The notes: generated from the letters alone by a model not told the origin. A stretch of 64,000 nucleotides of DNA from Lachnospiraceae bacterium (GCA_022845955.1 AP025576.1:3534001-3598000), one strand, 5' to 3'; shown: positions 35,017 to 43,857, counted from the stretch's first letter. Translations and numbers: made by a program.

Positions 35017-36723
35017 ATGGAAGAAAAAACAGCTGTTACAGGGAGCGCTAAGTACATGAAGCTGCTGAAGGATAAACTTGCCTTTATTGGGAAAGGAATG
35101 AAAAATACGTTTCTTTATTTTCCGGTTACGCAGGGAAGCATTTGGCTGTTTACACTGTTGTGCACGATATTGGTCAGTTGTTCCGATTCCGTTGTCATGG
35201 ATGTTGGGGAAAAGCTTATGTATTTCCTGATTTTTTATGGTACGGGAAGCTTTTTTGCAGAAGCCCTGTACCAAAAAAACGGAAAGCCGTGGCTGCGTTT
35301 TTCCCTGTATATCGTGTTTATCCTTCCGGCAGTCCTTTTTACATGGCTGCTTTCGCTGAAGTACGGCACCATGGTTTTCGGATGGGATTATGATAGTGTA
35401 CAGTCTGTCCTTCCACGGTATATTGCCTGCTACGAACTCGTGCTGTTTATTCTCGCGTTTTATTTCTGTTTCCGTAAGACCCGTTTTTCCCTGGAAGCGT
35501 ATTTTGTCCGTTTTTTTGCCTGGGCTGTCCGGATCAGTATCATGTATTTTGTCCTTATTGTGGGCGTCAGTATGGTTCTCGGAATTTTTGTGGAACTCTT
35601 TGAAGCGGACTTTGAAATATATATCCAGGCCCAAGTGCTTCTGTTTGGTATTTTCTATGTATCCTCCCTTCTGCGTGGGATACTGCCCGGGAAAGGGGAA
35701 GACGGCCGTTTTACGGAAGCGTTGATAAAATATGTGCTGACGGGACTGGTAGTCAGCGCATTTGTCATTATCTATGTGTATATCCTGAAAATAGTATTGT
35801 TCCGGGATATGCCCTCCAATGCGGTATTCCGTATCCTGTCGGGATTGTTTTTGGCAGGCCTTCCCATATGGACGATGAATTCCTTTTATACGCAGCGCAA
35901 TCCCCTTTTGAAAATCAGCCGGATACTGCCTTATCTGTTTTCCCCCCTTATTCTGCTGCAGGCATATTCCATCGGCATCCGCATTTACGAAAACGGGATC
36001 ACACCCATGCGGTATATCTGTGTCATGCTGCTGGTTTTTGAAATACTTTACATCACTCTCTATTATTTCCGAAGGCAGGCTGTGGGCTGGCTTTTTCTCG
36101 TAGCTGCCGGCTTCGTTTTTACTGCCTGCTGTATGCCGGGCGTCAATATGTACCGCATCTCTTTCCTGGATCAGAAGGGAGCCATCCAGAAGGTCATGAA
36201 AGCGGAGGATCCTACCCTGCTATCACAACGGGAACGCGACAAAGCGGCGGGAGCCTACTGGTACCTTAAGGAGGATATGCCCGGAAGTTCCTATCTGGCG
36301 GGACTTACAGCAGAAGAAGAGGAAAAGCTGCAGGCTGTAAAAGGGGAAGACTATCCCGATTATCATGAAACCTATGACGTTTATCATACGGAATATTTTA
36401 CGGTTCTGGATATTTCCGGTTACCGGTATTGCTATCCGGTCCAGGATTCCCGCAGAAGCGGAACCGATACGGCTTTATTGACGGAATATCCTTTTTCCTA
36501 CGGAGACGGTAAAAGCATAACGTTTAATCTGAAAGAGTATCTGGACGGCTTCCTGGATAAAGAAAAAAATGAGGACGAAAGCGGTGCGTATTTCCGGGCG
36601 AACCGGGAAATTCGTATTAACGCAGATATGAAACTGTGCCTGGAGTATCTTTCCTTTGATTATGATCTTGTAACCAAACAATATACCCATGTATCCCTGC
36701 GCGGATACCTTTTGGAAAAATAG
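35017..36723 (+). CDS. DUF4153 domain membrane protein
   Basis: 568 residues. The first ~380 residues hold about ten membrane helices of DUF4153 type; the C-terminal ~190 residues form a soluble, acidic, beta-rich domain (YHETYDVYHTEYFTVLDISG) probably outside the cell. I chose the ATG at 35017, six bases after AGGAGG; a GTG six bases earlier overlaps that site. The SDR gene follows 14 bp later with AGGAGAGGAG, so they form an operon. Function unknown; the family is sometimes linked to cell surface or transport. Confidence 0.8.
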   Translation: MEEKTAVTGSAKYMKLLKDKLAFIGKGMKNTFLYFPVTQGSIWLFTLLCTILVSCSDSVVMDVGEKLMYFLIFYGTGSFFAEALYQKNGKPWLRFSLYIVFILPAVLFTWLLSLKYGTMVFGWDYDSVQSVLPRYIACYELVLFILAFYFCFRKTRFSLEAYFVRFFAWAVRISIMYFVLIVGVSMVLGIFVELFEADFEIYIQAQVLLFGIFYVSSLLRGILPGKGEDGRFTEALIKYVLTGLVVSAFVIIYVYILKIVLFRDMPSNAVFRILSGLFLAGLPIWTMNSFYTQRNPLLKISRILPYLFSPLILLQAYSIGIRIYENGITPMRYICVMLLVFEILYITLYYFRRQAVGWLFLVAAGFVFTACCMPGVNMYRISFLDQKGAIQKVMKAEDPTLLSQRERDKAAGAYWYLKEDMPGSSYLAGLTAEEEEKLQAVKGEDYPDYHETYDVYHTEYFTVLDISGYRYCYPVQDSRRSGTDTALLTEYPFSYGDGKSITFNLKEYLDGFLDKEKNEDESGAYFRANREIRINADMKLCLEYLSFDYDLVTKQYTHVSLRGYLLEK

Positions 36724-36737
36724 GAGAGGAGAAGTAT

Positions 36738-37499
36738 ATGAATATTGTTATTATTACCGGAGCATCCTCCGGTATGGGGAAGGAATTTGCCCTGCAGCTG
36801 GACGCGGGGCTTTATACCGTGGATGAATTCTGGCTGGTTGCCAGAAGGAAGGACCGCCTGGAGGAGCTGGCAGCCCAATTGGATCATATGGCAAAAGTGA
36901 TTCCTGCGGATCTTACCTGTGAAGAGGATATGGAAAAGTTCCGGAAGCTGCTGAAAGAAGAACGGCCAGTGATCCGGATGCTGATCAACAGCTCCGGCTA
37001 TGGGATTATGGGCAGGTTTACTGAGATGGAACGGCAGGAGCGGCTGGGAATGGTGGATGTGAACTGCCGGGCACTGACGGATATGACCTGTGCCTGCATT
37101 CCCTACATGAAGAAAAACAGCCGTCTGATCATGATGGCCAGCAGTGCTGCTTTCCTTCCGCAGCCGGGGTTTGCCGTCTACGCCGCAACGAAGTCTTATG
37201 TACTCAGCCTGTCCCGGGCCCTGCGGGAAGAACTCCGGGAGAAGGGCATTTATGTGACCGCAGTCTGTCCCGGGCCTGTCAGAACCGAGTTCTTTGACCG
37301 GGCGGAAAAGTATGCTGCCACGCTGGCCGTCAAAAAGTTCAGCTGTGTGGGACCGGAGGATGTGGTGCGCGCGGCACTGACCGCCTCAGCCAGGAACCGT
37401 GCCATGTCCGTATACAGCCCTCTGATGAAGGGCTTCCGCCTTCTTGCCAAAACGCTTCCGCACAGCCTGCTGCTGGAAATTGCGCAGAAAATGAAATAG
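36738..37499 (+). CDS. Short-chain dehydrogenase/reductase
   Basis: 253 residues. A Rossmann-fold oxidoreductase: cofactor motif TGASSGMGKEF (about 7-17), NSSGYG in place of the usual NNAG, catalytic Ser in MMASSAAF, and YAATK (Tyr and Lys) around residues 152-156. A dibasic-type ARRKDRLEEL after the second strand hints at NADP(H). The last codons (ATG AAA TAG) fall at the edge of the inserted palindromic element, whose target duplication contains this stop codon. Confidence 0.88.
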   Translation: MNIVIITGASSGMGKEFALQLDAGLYTVDEFWLVARRKDRLEELAAQLDHMAKVIPADLTCEEDMEKFRKLLKEERPVIRMLINSSGYGIMGRFTEMERQERLGMVDVNCRALTDMTCACIPYMKKNSRLIMMASSAAFLPQPGFAVYAATKSYVLSLSRALREELREKGIYVTAVCPGPVRTEFFDRAEKYAATLAVKKFSCVGPEDVVRAALTASARNRAMSVYSPLMKGFRLLAKTLPHSLLLEIAQKMK

Positions 37500-37747
37500 T
37501 GGGGAACAGATAAAAAAGATTGGCACCACCCGCCCCAGCTTCCCTCGCGTCCTGCTGACCTGCAAGGATTCCTGTAAGGGGCGTTATAAGCACGCCGGTC
37601 CTTAGGCTGCGTACTTTGCAGCCTTAGTACCGCTGCGTGATTATCCGAGCGAAAGCGTCCCCTGTAAGGAACCTTGCAGGTCAGCAGGACGCGCAGGGAA
37701 GCTGGGGCGGGTGGTGCCAATCTTTTTTATCTGCTCCCGAAATAGTG
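37493..37747. mobile_element. Foldback MITE-like element with 9-bp target duplication
   Basis: The element spans 37502-37738 (237 bp). Ends are GGGAACAGAT and ATCTGCTCCC. Left arm 37502-37567 and right arm 37672-37738 are complementary over about 66 bp with one mismatch and one 1-nt indel. The middle also folds back (GGCTGC/GCAGCC), so the whole element is one long imperfect palindrome. GAAATAGTG flanks it on both sides (37493-37501 and 37739-37747). No open reading frame. AAAAAAGATTGG at one end and its complement at the other would also act as a terminator on either strand. Confidence 0.8.
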
Positions 37748-37754
37748 GATTTTC

Positions 37755-37783
37755 TTGACAGGCATACGTTAACGTGGTAGTAT
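37755..37783 (+). promoter_or_regulatory. Promoter of the GNAT leader
   Basis: Perfect -35 TTGACA (37755-37760), 17-bp spacer, -10 TAGTAT (37778-37783). It starts a long leader that ends at a terminator at 38044-38082. Confidence 0.8.
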
Positions 37784-37829
37784 GAGAAAAAGTTTTCCGG
37801 ACGCATCCGGAACTGACAAGAGGGAAAAC

Positions 37830-37913
37830 ATGAGTTGCTGCTTACAGACCGGCGGATGTAATATCCGTGCATATGTGCATAGCTATTTTTACGGAAGACG
37901 TATTCGCTTGTAG
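37830..37913 (+). CDS. Putative 27-residue leader peptide
   Basis: ATG 37830 to TAG 37911, with GAGGGA four bases upstream. The peptide starts MSCCLQTGGC and ends YGRRIRL; three of its first ten residues are Cys. It lies between a strong promoter and a terminator/antiterminator, as in ribosome-mediated attenuation. From 37914 the same frame stays open to the GNAT stop, so only this TAG separates them. No homologue known to me; translation is inferred. Confidence 0.4.
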   Translation: MSCCLQTGGCNIRAYVHSYFYGRRIRL

Positions 37914-37981
37914 CCGTATGAAGGAATCCTTTCTTTTATGAAAGCCCCTTTCATGCACCGCATACAAGCCGGTAGGTCTTA

Positions 37982-38082
37982 TATGTCTGTGCAGAAATGT
38001 AAGGAGCTGATATCTGTTTATCCATACTTCCTTTGCTTTTTTTCCGCATCAGACATATCCATGTCGGGTGCGGTTTTTATTT
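37982..38082 (+). promoter_or_regulatory. Terminator/antiterminator switch ahead of the GNAT gene
   Basis: Terminator: CCGCATCAGACAT (38044-38056) pairs with ATGTCGGGTGCGG (38061-38073) with one mismatch, followed by T5. Competing helix: TATGTCTG and TGC at 37982-37992 pair with GCA and CAGACATA at 38047-38058 around one bulged base, which would undo the terminator stem. This is the layout of an attenuator. Confidence 0.6.
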
Positions 38083-38159
38083 TCTGGAAAGTACGTGCGG
38101 AGCAGACTTTTCTTGCTTCCCGTGTGCCATTCATTGTTTATCCCGGAAGGAGGAGAATT

Positions 38160-38660
38160 ATGGTAGCTGCAAAACAAAAGCCGGTTCAATTAATACTGGC
38201 ACAGAAAAATGATGCACAGCTGATTCATCAGCTGAAAAAGGAGGCGTTTATGCCGCTTTACGAAATCTACCGGGATACGGATAGCAACCCGGCCCTGGAT
38301 CCGGTAGATAAGGTGGTCTGCCAGCTCGCCCAGGAAGAAACCGATTACTGGCTGATCTCTTATGAAGGCCGGATGGCGGGTGGGGTGAGACTGGTACATA
38401 AAAGAGACGCGAACCTGATATCCCCCCTCTTTATTCTGCCGAAAGAACAGAATAAGGGCATTGCCACCTGTGTTATGAAGCAGCTGTTTGACATGTATCC
38501 GGATGTGCTTTGCTGGAGGCTCATCACGATCAAGGAAGAAAAAAGGAACTGTCATTTTTATGAAAAGCTGGGATTTCGCAATACGCTGTCCGCAGAAGAG
38601 CGTACGTTGCATATGACATTAATCGGATATGAAAGATATAGCCAGGAAAGGGAAGGGTAA
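38160..38660 (+). CDS. GNAT family N-acetyltransferase
   Basis: 166 residues. It transfers an acetyl group from acetyl-CoA to an unknown amine. The acetyl-CoA loop is LPKEQNKGIATCVMKQLF (about 94-111), and the CHFYEKLGF near the C-terminus is the family's last motif. I chose the ATG at 38160 with GGAAGGAGGAG just upstream; the frame is open further upstream but that DNA is the structured leader. An attenuator-like leader suggests induced expression. A broken relative follows directly. Confidence 0.82.
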   Translation: MVAAKQKPVQLILAQKNDAQLIHQLKKEAFMPLYEIYRDTDSNPALDPVDKVVCQLAQEETDYWLISYEGRMAGGVRLVHKRDANLISPLFILPKEQNKGIATCVMKQLFDMYPDVLCWRLITIKEEKRNCHFYEKLGFRNTLSAEERTLHMTLIGYERYSQEREG

Positions 38661-38661
38661 T

Positions 38662-39019
38662 ATGGAAAAGGAACTTATACTGCTGCAGCCGTTATTAAGC
38701 ATATTGCCGGATACGCCGGATTACCGCCGCTGGGAGAGTGAGATTATGGATTACCGCCGGGAGTTCCTGGAAAAAGGGAATACGCAACAGGAAGGCCCCG
38801 GGTGAGAGGGGAAATGGTTATGCCTCCTGGATGCTGTCCAAAGTACTTGCATTCGCCCGTTCCCTTGGCCTGGAACGCGTTATGCTGGACTGTGATGCCG
38901 ACAATACAGCCTCTTTAAAAACCATCCTGAAATGTGGCGGTGTATTTGACCGGGATACCATATCCGACTATCAGGGGAAAAAGATCCGGAACAGGCACTT
39001 CTGGATTTCTCTTACATAA
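38662..39019 (+). pseudogene. Broken GNAT acetyltransferase gene
   Basis: An intact start (ATG 38662, MEKELILLQPLLSILPDTPD) resembles the N-terminus of a GNAT protein, but the frame stops at TGA 38803. In another frame, RGNGYASWMLSKVLAFARSL to WISLT at 39019 matches only the C-terminal half of GNAT enzymes. The middle of the fold is missing, so this is an internal deletion with a frameshift, not a sequencing slip alone. Confidence 0.75.
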
Positions 39020-39086
39020 TGTGTTAAACTGTTACAAGGGTAAAAAAACCCACGGGAATTAGAAAATAACGGAGGAATTGCCTGTC

Positions 39087-39650
39087 ATGCATCGAATAAA
39101 AAAAGGTCAGTACGGCTATATCAAAAGTCAGAGGAAGATAGAAATCATCAAAACAGTATCCCTTTTTCTTCTTTCCCTTGCCATCTATCTCGGTGGTTAC
39201 TGGACTACCGGAACCAATAAAAACCTTCTCACCATTGTGGCCGTATTAGGCTGCCTTCCCGCAAGCAAATGTGCGGTGAATATGATTATGTTTTTCAGGG
39301 CAAAGGGCTGCAGTGAGGAGCTTCACCGGAAAATAGAGTCTCATACCGGAGGGCTGCCCTGCCTTTATGACAGTGTCCTCACCAGCTATGAAGCGACATT
39401 TGAAATTCCTCATCTTGTGTTTAAGGGAAATAATCTGATGGGTATCGCTGTTAACCCGAAATGGAAAACGGCCGCCTGTGAAAAGCATCTGCATAGCATG
39501 TGTTCCCAGAATAATATCAAGGATGTGAACATAAAAATTTTCCAGGATCTCCCCAAGTACCTGAACCGGCTGGATCAGCTCCGGGATCTGTCCTGTGAGG
39601 ACACCCAGGCGGAGGCTGTCCTGTCTTTGGTAAAGGCCATATCCATTTAA
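39087..39650 (+). CDS. Membrane protein of unknown function
   Basis: 187 residues. Two hydrophobic helices near the N-terminus (about 24-40 and 48-68), then a soluble alpha/beta domain. No family motif recognised. I chose the ATG at 39087, 11 bases from GGAGG; a TTG at 39078 is too close to that site. The RluA-type gene starts 10 bp after its stop, so they are cotranscribed; recU and a NUDIX gene follow. Role unknown. Confidence 0.7.
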   Translation: MHRIKKGQYGYIKSQRKIEIIKTVSLFLLSLAIYLGGYWTTGTNKNLLTIVAVLGCLPASKCAVNMIMFFRAKGCSEELHRKIESHTGGLPCLYDSVLTSYEATFEIPHLVFKGNNLMGIAVNPKWKTAACEKHLHSMCSQNNIKDVNIKIFQDLPKYLNRLDQLRDLSCEDTQAEAVLSLVKAISI

Positions 39651-39659
39651 GGAGGCCCC

Positions 39660-40682
39660 ATGAAAGAGTTAACGATAGGAACCAATGAAGCCGGACAGCG
39701 GCTGGACAAGTTTCTCCGGAAATATTTAAAGGAAGCCGGCAGCGGCTTCCTTTATAAAATGCTCCGCAAAAAAAATATTACCCTGAACGGAGCAAAGGCG
39801 GACGGCAGCGAAAAGCTGGAGAACGGGGACCGGGTATGTTTTTTCCTTTCCGATGAAACGCTGGATAAATTCCGCGGCCCGATACCTGCTGGCGGGCAGG
39901 AACGCAAAACGGGGGCTTTTACCGGAACCTCTGAAAAAAAAGGGACAAAAACGCTTCCGCAAGTGCCGGTTATTTATGAGAATGAGCATATTCTGCTGCT
40001 GGATAAACCGGCCGGGCTGTTAACCCAAAAGGCAGTTCCGGAGGATTATTCGCTGAACGAATGGCTGATTGACTATCTGCTCCGGCAGGGACAGATAACG
40101 CAGGAAGGCCTGCGTACCTTCCGTCCTTCCGTCTGCAACCGTCTGGACCGTAATACCAGCGGGCTGGTAATCTGCGGAAAAACCCTGGCGGGAAGCCAGA
40201 AAATGAGCGAGCTTCTGCGGGAAAGGACCGTCCATAAATATTACAGGCTCTTTGCTGCGGGAAGGGTGGAGCTGGACGGGATTACGGATGCATGGCTGAG
40301 CAAGGACGAAAAAAACAATCAGGTGAAGATTCTTCCCGCAGCACCTGCCGACAGCAGCAAGGCTTTCCATATCATAACCGGCTGTCACCCGCTGGCCTGT
40401 TACAAAGGTTATACCTATCTGGAGGTGGAGCTGTTTACCGGGAAATCCCATCAGATACGCGCACATATGGCAGCGCTGGGACATCCGCTGATCGGGGACG
40501 GCAAATATGGGGATAAACAGATAAACGACCGCTTCCGCAAACAGGGGATCCGTTCCCAGATGCTGCATGCGTACCGGATAGAATTTCCGGAAATGGACGG
40601 CTGTTTTGCCGGACTGAGCGGCAGATCGTTTACCGCACCGGAGCCGGAAGCCTTTTTGCGGCTGAAAAAAGCAGGATACTAA
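39660..40682 (+). CDS. RluA family pseudouridine synthase
   Basis: 340 residues. N-terminal S4 domain (about 1-70), a Lys/Thr-rich linker, then the synthase domain with the catalytic Asp in NRLDRNTSGLVICGK and the C-terminal KSHQIRAHMAALGHPLIGD. Family enzymes modify uridines in 23S rRNA (RluC/RluD sites) or tRNA. AAGGAGG sits before the ATG at 39660. The exact target cannot be given from sequence. Confidence 0.9.
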   Translation: MKELTIGTNEAGQRLDKFLRKYLKEAGSGFLYKMLRKKNITLNGAKADGSEKLENGDRVCFFLSDETLDKFRGPIPAGGQERKTGAFTGTSEKKGTKTLPQVPVIYENEHILLLDKPAGLLTQKAVPEDYSLNEWLIDYLLRQGQITQEGLRTFRPSVCNRLDRNTSGLVICGKTLAGSQKMSELLRERTVHKYYRLFAAGRVELDGITDAWLSKDEKNNQVKILPAAPADSSKAFHIITGCHPLACYKGYTYLEVELFTGKSHQIRAHMAALGHPLIGDGKYGDKQINDRFRKQGIRSQMLHAYRIEFPEMDGCFAGLSGRSFTAPEPEAFLRLKKAGY

Positions 40683-40700
40683 GGAAATGCGGAGGGAAAC

Positions 40701-41237
40701 ATGGCAACTTGGAATTCAAGAGGACTGAGAGGGTCCACTCTGGAGGATTTGATAAACCGCACCAACGAAAAATATCAGGAAAACGGGCTGGCGCTTATAC
40801 AAAAAATCCCCACCCCGATTACTCCCATTAAAATAGATAAGGATGAGCGGCATATTACACTGGCCTATTTTGACCAGAAAAGTACGGTTGACTATATCGG
40901 CGTGGTCCAGGGCCTGCCCGTCTGCTTTGATGCCAAAGAATGTGCGGCCGACACCTTTGCCCTTGCCAATATCCATGAGCATCAGGTGACGTTTATGCAC
41001 AGCTTTGAAAAGCAGGGGGGAATCGCTTTTTTCCTTATCTTTTTTTCCCATCGAAATGAATTTTATTACCTTCCCTATGTCCATCTGCTTTATTTTTGGG
41101 ATCGGGCGAAGGAAGGGGGGAGGAAAAGCTTCCGGCGCGAGGAACTGAATCCGGAATATTTCCTTCCCAAAAAGCAGGGGGTATTGGTCCCTTACCTGGA
41201 TATGCTGCAGAAAGATTTGGAAGAAAGGGAAGAATAA
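40701..41237 (+). CDS. recU: Holliday junction resolvase RecU
   Basis: 178 residues. RecU cuts Holliday junctions and complements RuvAB, also encoded in this window. Diagnostic segments: MATWNSRGLRGSTLEDLINR, the catalytic-core DQKSTVDYIG, VCFDAKEC, and HEHQVTFM. EEL and YFLP near the end are typical. In Bacillus, recU is next to a PBP gene; here it is between RluA and NUDIX genes. The NUDIX start is 1 bp after the stop. Confidence 0.92.
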   Translation: MATWNSRGLRGSTLEDLINRTNEKYQENGLALIQKIPTPITPIKIDKDERHITLAYFDQKSTVDYIGVVQGLPVCFDAKECAADTFALANIHEHQVTFMHSFEKQGGIAFFLIFFSHRNEFYYLPYVHLLYFWDRAKEGGRKSFRREELNPEYFLPKKQGVLVPYLDMLQKDLEEREE

Positions 41238-41238
41238 T

Positions 41239-41769
41239 ATGAGAATTCCGGTAACAACACTTTGCTATATCGAACAAGACGGCAAATACCTGATGCTCCA
41301 CCGCGTGAAAAAGAAAAATGATCTCAATGAAGATAAATGGGTGGGGATCGGCGGTCATGCCGAGGAAGGGGAAAGCCCGGAGGACTGCCTTCTCCGTGAG
41401 GCCATGGAGGAAACCGGCCTGCGCCTTACCTCCTGGCAATTCCGCGGATTGGTCACCTTTGTTTCCGATAAATGGGGAACGGAATATATGTGCCTGTTTA
41501 CTGCAGACGGTTTTGAAGGGGAATTAATCGATTGTAATGAAGGCTGTCTGGAATGGGTTCTTAAATCGGATATTCCCGGGTTAAACCTATGGACCGGTGA
41601 TTTGCTTTTTTTCCGGCTCCTGGATGAAAAGGTGCCCTTTTTCTCCCTTAAGCTGCGTTATGAAGGGGATTTCCTGGCAGAGTGGCAGCTCAACGGCAGG
41701 GATATGACAGGGACTGTTTTATCCGATGAAAAGTGGGCGGAAATACTTGACAGCCTGAGACAGGTTTAG
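41239..41769 (+). CDS. NUDIX hydrolase, MutT/8-oxo-dGTP diphosphatase type
   Basis: 176 residues. The NUDIX box is complete: GHAEEGESPEDCLLREAMEE, then TGL. The lead-in (IEQDGKYLMLHRVKKKNDLN) and the KWVGIGGH motif match the 8-oxo-dGTP diphosphatase group that sanitises the nucleotide pool. It directly follows recU, so both DNA-maintenance genes may share expression. Substrate by resemblance only. Confidence 0.88.
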   Translation: MRIPVTTLCYIEQDGKYLMLHRVKKKNDLNEDKWVGIGGHAEEGESPEDCLLREAMEETGLRLTSWQFRGLVTFVSDKWGTEYMCLFTADGFEGELIDCNEGCLEWVLKSDIPGLNLWTGDLLFFRLLDEKVPFFSLKLRYEGDFLAEWQLNGRDMTGTVLSDEKWAEILDSLRQV

Positions 41770-41879
41770 TATAGTATTGATAGTTTGCTTTGCTAATATG
41801 GTAATTGATTATCACGTTAAACTGGTAAAGTAAAATAGACAGATGAAATATAGTAAAGAATAAAAGGAGAGAAGCGGCA

Positions 41880-43160
41880 ATGAGTAAACCATTAGTACAT
41901 ACCCCGGAAGGTGTCCGCGACATTTATGGCGAGGAATATTTAAGAAAGCTTATGGTGGAAGAAAAACTGCATCAATCTCTGCGTTTTTTTGGTTATCAGG
42001 ATATCCAGACTCCTACTTTTGAATTTTTTGACGTATTCAGCCGGGAAATCGGCACCACACCTTCCAGAGAGCTGTATAAGTTTTTCGATAAAGAGGGCAA
42101 TACTCTTGTCCTCCGGCCTGATTTCACTCCATCCATGGCAAGGTGTGCCGCCAAATATTTTAGGGATGAAACACTTCCCATCCGTTTTTCCTATTTGGGC
42201 AATACCTTTACCAATACCTCCAACCTCCAGGGCAAGCTGAAGGAGGTTACCCAGCTGGGGGCTGAACTGATTCAGGAGCCTTCCGTGGAAGCGGACGGGG
42301 AAATGATCGCCATGATGGTGGAAGCACTGAAGGCTTCCGGACTTGAAGATTTCCAGGTGAGCATCGGGCAGGTGGAATATTTTAAAGGAATTTGTTCCCA
42401 GGCGGGGCTGGATGAGGAAACGGAGGATGAACTGCGGGATTTCATTTCCAGCAAGAACTTTTTTGGTGCCCAGGAGCTGCTGGAGCGTAAGGCTGTCCGC
42501 CGGGATTATTGTGAAATCCTGCTGAAGGTGAACGATCTGTCCGGTTCGGCGGAAGCGCTGCCAAAGGCGAAGGAGCTGGTAAGCAATGAGCGTTCCCTTC
42601 AGGCGGTGGAACGGCTGGAGGAGCTGTACCGGGTTCTGTGCGAATATGGGGTGGAACGTTATATTTCTTTTGATTTGGGCCTCTTAAGCAAATATCATTA
42701 TTATACCGGCGTTATTTTCAAGGCTTATACCTATGGAGTGGGGGATGCGGTTGCCAAAGGCGGACGCTATGACAATCTTCTGAAATATTTCGGAAAAGAG
42801 GCCTCTGCTATCGGTTTTGTCATTGTGGTGGATGATCTTCTGGAAGCATTGGCCAGACAAAAAAAGGTCCCTCCGATCCATGCGGACGGCGTTTTGATTC
42901 TTTATGAAGAGGGACGCTTCCGGGATGCACTGGTAAAGGCCGGGACACTGCGGGAAAAGCAAATCCCTGCGGAACTGATCCCCGCTTCCTCTTATTCCGG
43001 TTCTTCCGGTGATCGCGCTTATCGGGAAAATGCCGGCATGTACCGGGAAAGGGCCGTAGCCCATATGCAGAAGGCAATTTACTACTTGCCCGCGGGAGGC
43101 GGCTGCATAGAGGAAATTCCGGACGGGCTGCAGCAAACAACGGATGCCGCGTGCCGCTGA
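41880..43160 (+). CDS. hisZ: ATP phosphoribosyltransferase regulatory subunit HisZ
   Basis: 426 residues. HisZ is a HisRS-like protein without tRNA ligase activity; it joins short HisG to make the first enzyme of histidine synthesis. Class II synthetase-like segments: TPEGVRDIYGEEY, LRPDFTPSMARCAAKYF and KGGRYDNLLKYFG. AAGGAG is upstream of the ATG. Its presence fits the short HisG that follows. The 110-bp upstream gap is AT-rich with no T-box that I can find. Confidence 0.93.
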   Translation: MSKPLVHTPEGVRDIYGEEYLRKLMVEEKLHQSLRFFGYQDIQTPTFEFFDVFSREIGTTPSRELYKFFDKEGNTLVLRPDFTPSMARCAAKYFRDETLPIRFSYLGNTFTNTSNLQGKLKEVTQLGAELIQEPSVEADGEMIAMMVEALKASGLEDFQVSIGQVEYFKGICSQAGLDEETEDELRDFISSKNFFGAQELLERKAVRRDYCEILLKVNDLSGSAEALPKAKELVSNERSLQAVERLEELYRVLCEYGVERYISFDLGLLSKYHYYTGVIFKAYTYGVGDAVAKGGRYDNLLKYFGKEASAIGFVIVVDDLLEALARQKKVPPIHADGVLILYEEGRFRDALVKAGTLREKQIPAELIPASSYSGSSGDRAYRENAGMYRERAVAHMQKAIYYLPAGGGCIEEIPDGLQQTTDAACR

Positions 43161-43212
43161 AAAATCTTATAAACAGCCGGGTATGCCGCTGTATAGGAAA
43201 GGAATCAAAACC

Positions 43213-43857
43213 ATGGATGAAAAAAGATATTTAACCTTTGCCCTCGCCAAGGGCAGGCTTGCCAATAAAACGCTGGAGCTTCTGGAGGAAGTGGGTATAA
43301 CCTGTGAAGAAATGAAGGACAAATCCTCAAGGAAGCTGATTTTTGTGAATGAAGAGCTGAAATTGAAATTCTTTCTCTCTAAAGGGCCGGACGTTCCCAC
43401 CTATGTGGAGTATGGAGCGGCGGATATCGGTGTAGTGGGAAAGGATACGCTCCTGGAAGAAGGGAAGCGGGTATATGAAGTGTTGGATCTGGGTTTCGGG
43501 AAATGCCGCATGTGTGTCTGCGGGCCTGTTAAATCCCGGGAATTGCTGAAGCATCATGCGATGATCCGTGTGGCGAGCAAGTATCCCAATATTGCCAAGG
43601 ATTATTTTTATAATAAAAAGCATCAGACTGTGGATATCATTAAATTAAACGGATCGGTGGAGCTTGGCCCGATTGTAGGCCTTTCCGATGTAATCGTGGA
43701 TATCGTGGAAACCGGAAGCACGCTCCGGGAAAACGGGCTTGAGGTGCTGGAAGAGGTATGCCCGCTTTCCGCAAGGATGATAGTGAACCAGGTGAGTATG
43801 CAGATGCAGCCGGAACGGATTAAGGGGCTTATTAACCAGCTGAAGGAAAAGCTGTAG
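43213..43857 (+). CDS. hisG: ATP phosphoribosyltransferase, short form
   Basis: 214 residues. It joins ATP and PRPP in the first step of histidine synthesis and needs HisZ because it lacks the C-terminal regulatory domain. Motifs: FALAKGRLANKTLELL, DIGVVGKDTLLEE and IVETGSTLRENGLEVLEE (PRPP site). I chose the ATG at 43213, with GGAAAGGA upstream; the frame is open back into the end of hisZ but has no signal there. Confidence 0.95.
   Translation: MDEKRYLTFALAKGRLANKTLELLEEVGITCEEMKDKSSRKLIFVNEELKLKFFLSKGPDVPTYVEYGAADIGVVGKDTLLEEGKRVYEVLDLGFGKCRMCVCGPVKSRELLKHHAMIRVASKYPNIAKDYFYNKKHQTVDIIKLNGSVELGPIVGLSDVIVDIVETGSTLRENGLEVLEEVCPLSARMIVNQVSMQMQPERIKGLINQLKEKL

Noticed and set aside
37502..37738. 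Plain bidirectional terminator instead of a mobile element
   Set aside because: Termination is possible, but the 66-bp arms and exact 9-bp flanking duplication are better explained by insertion.
37755..38160. Known metabolite riboswitch in the GNAT leader
   Set aside because: I could not match any aptamer core by eye; terminator/antiterminator pairing with a short peptide fits attenuation better.
41770..41879. T-box or other riboswitch before hisZ
   Set aside because: The gap is only 110 bp, with no T-box consensus or terminator. A TTGATTATCA at 41805-41814 resembles the degV operator core but stands alone and is probably chance.
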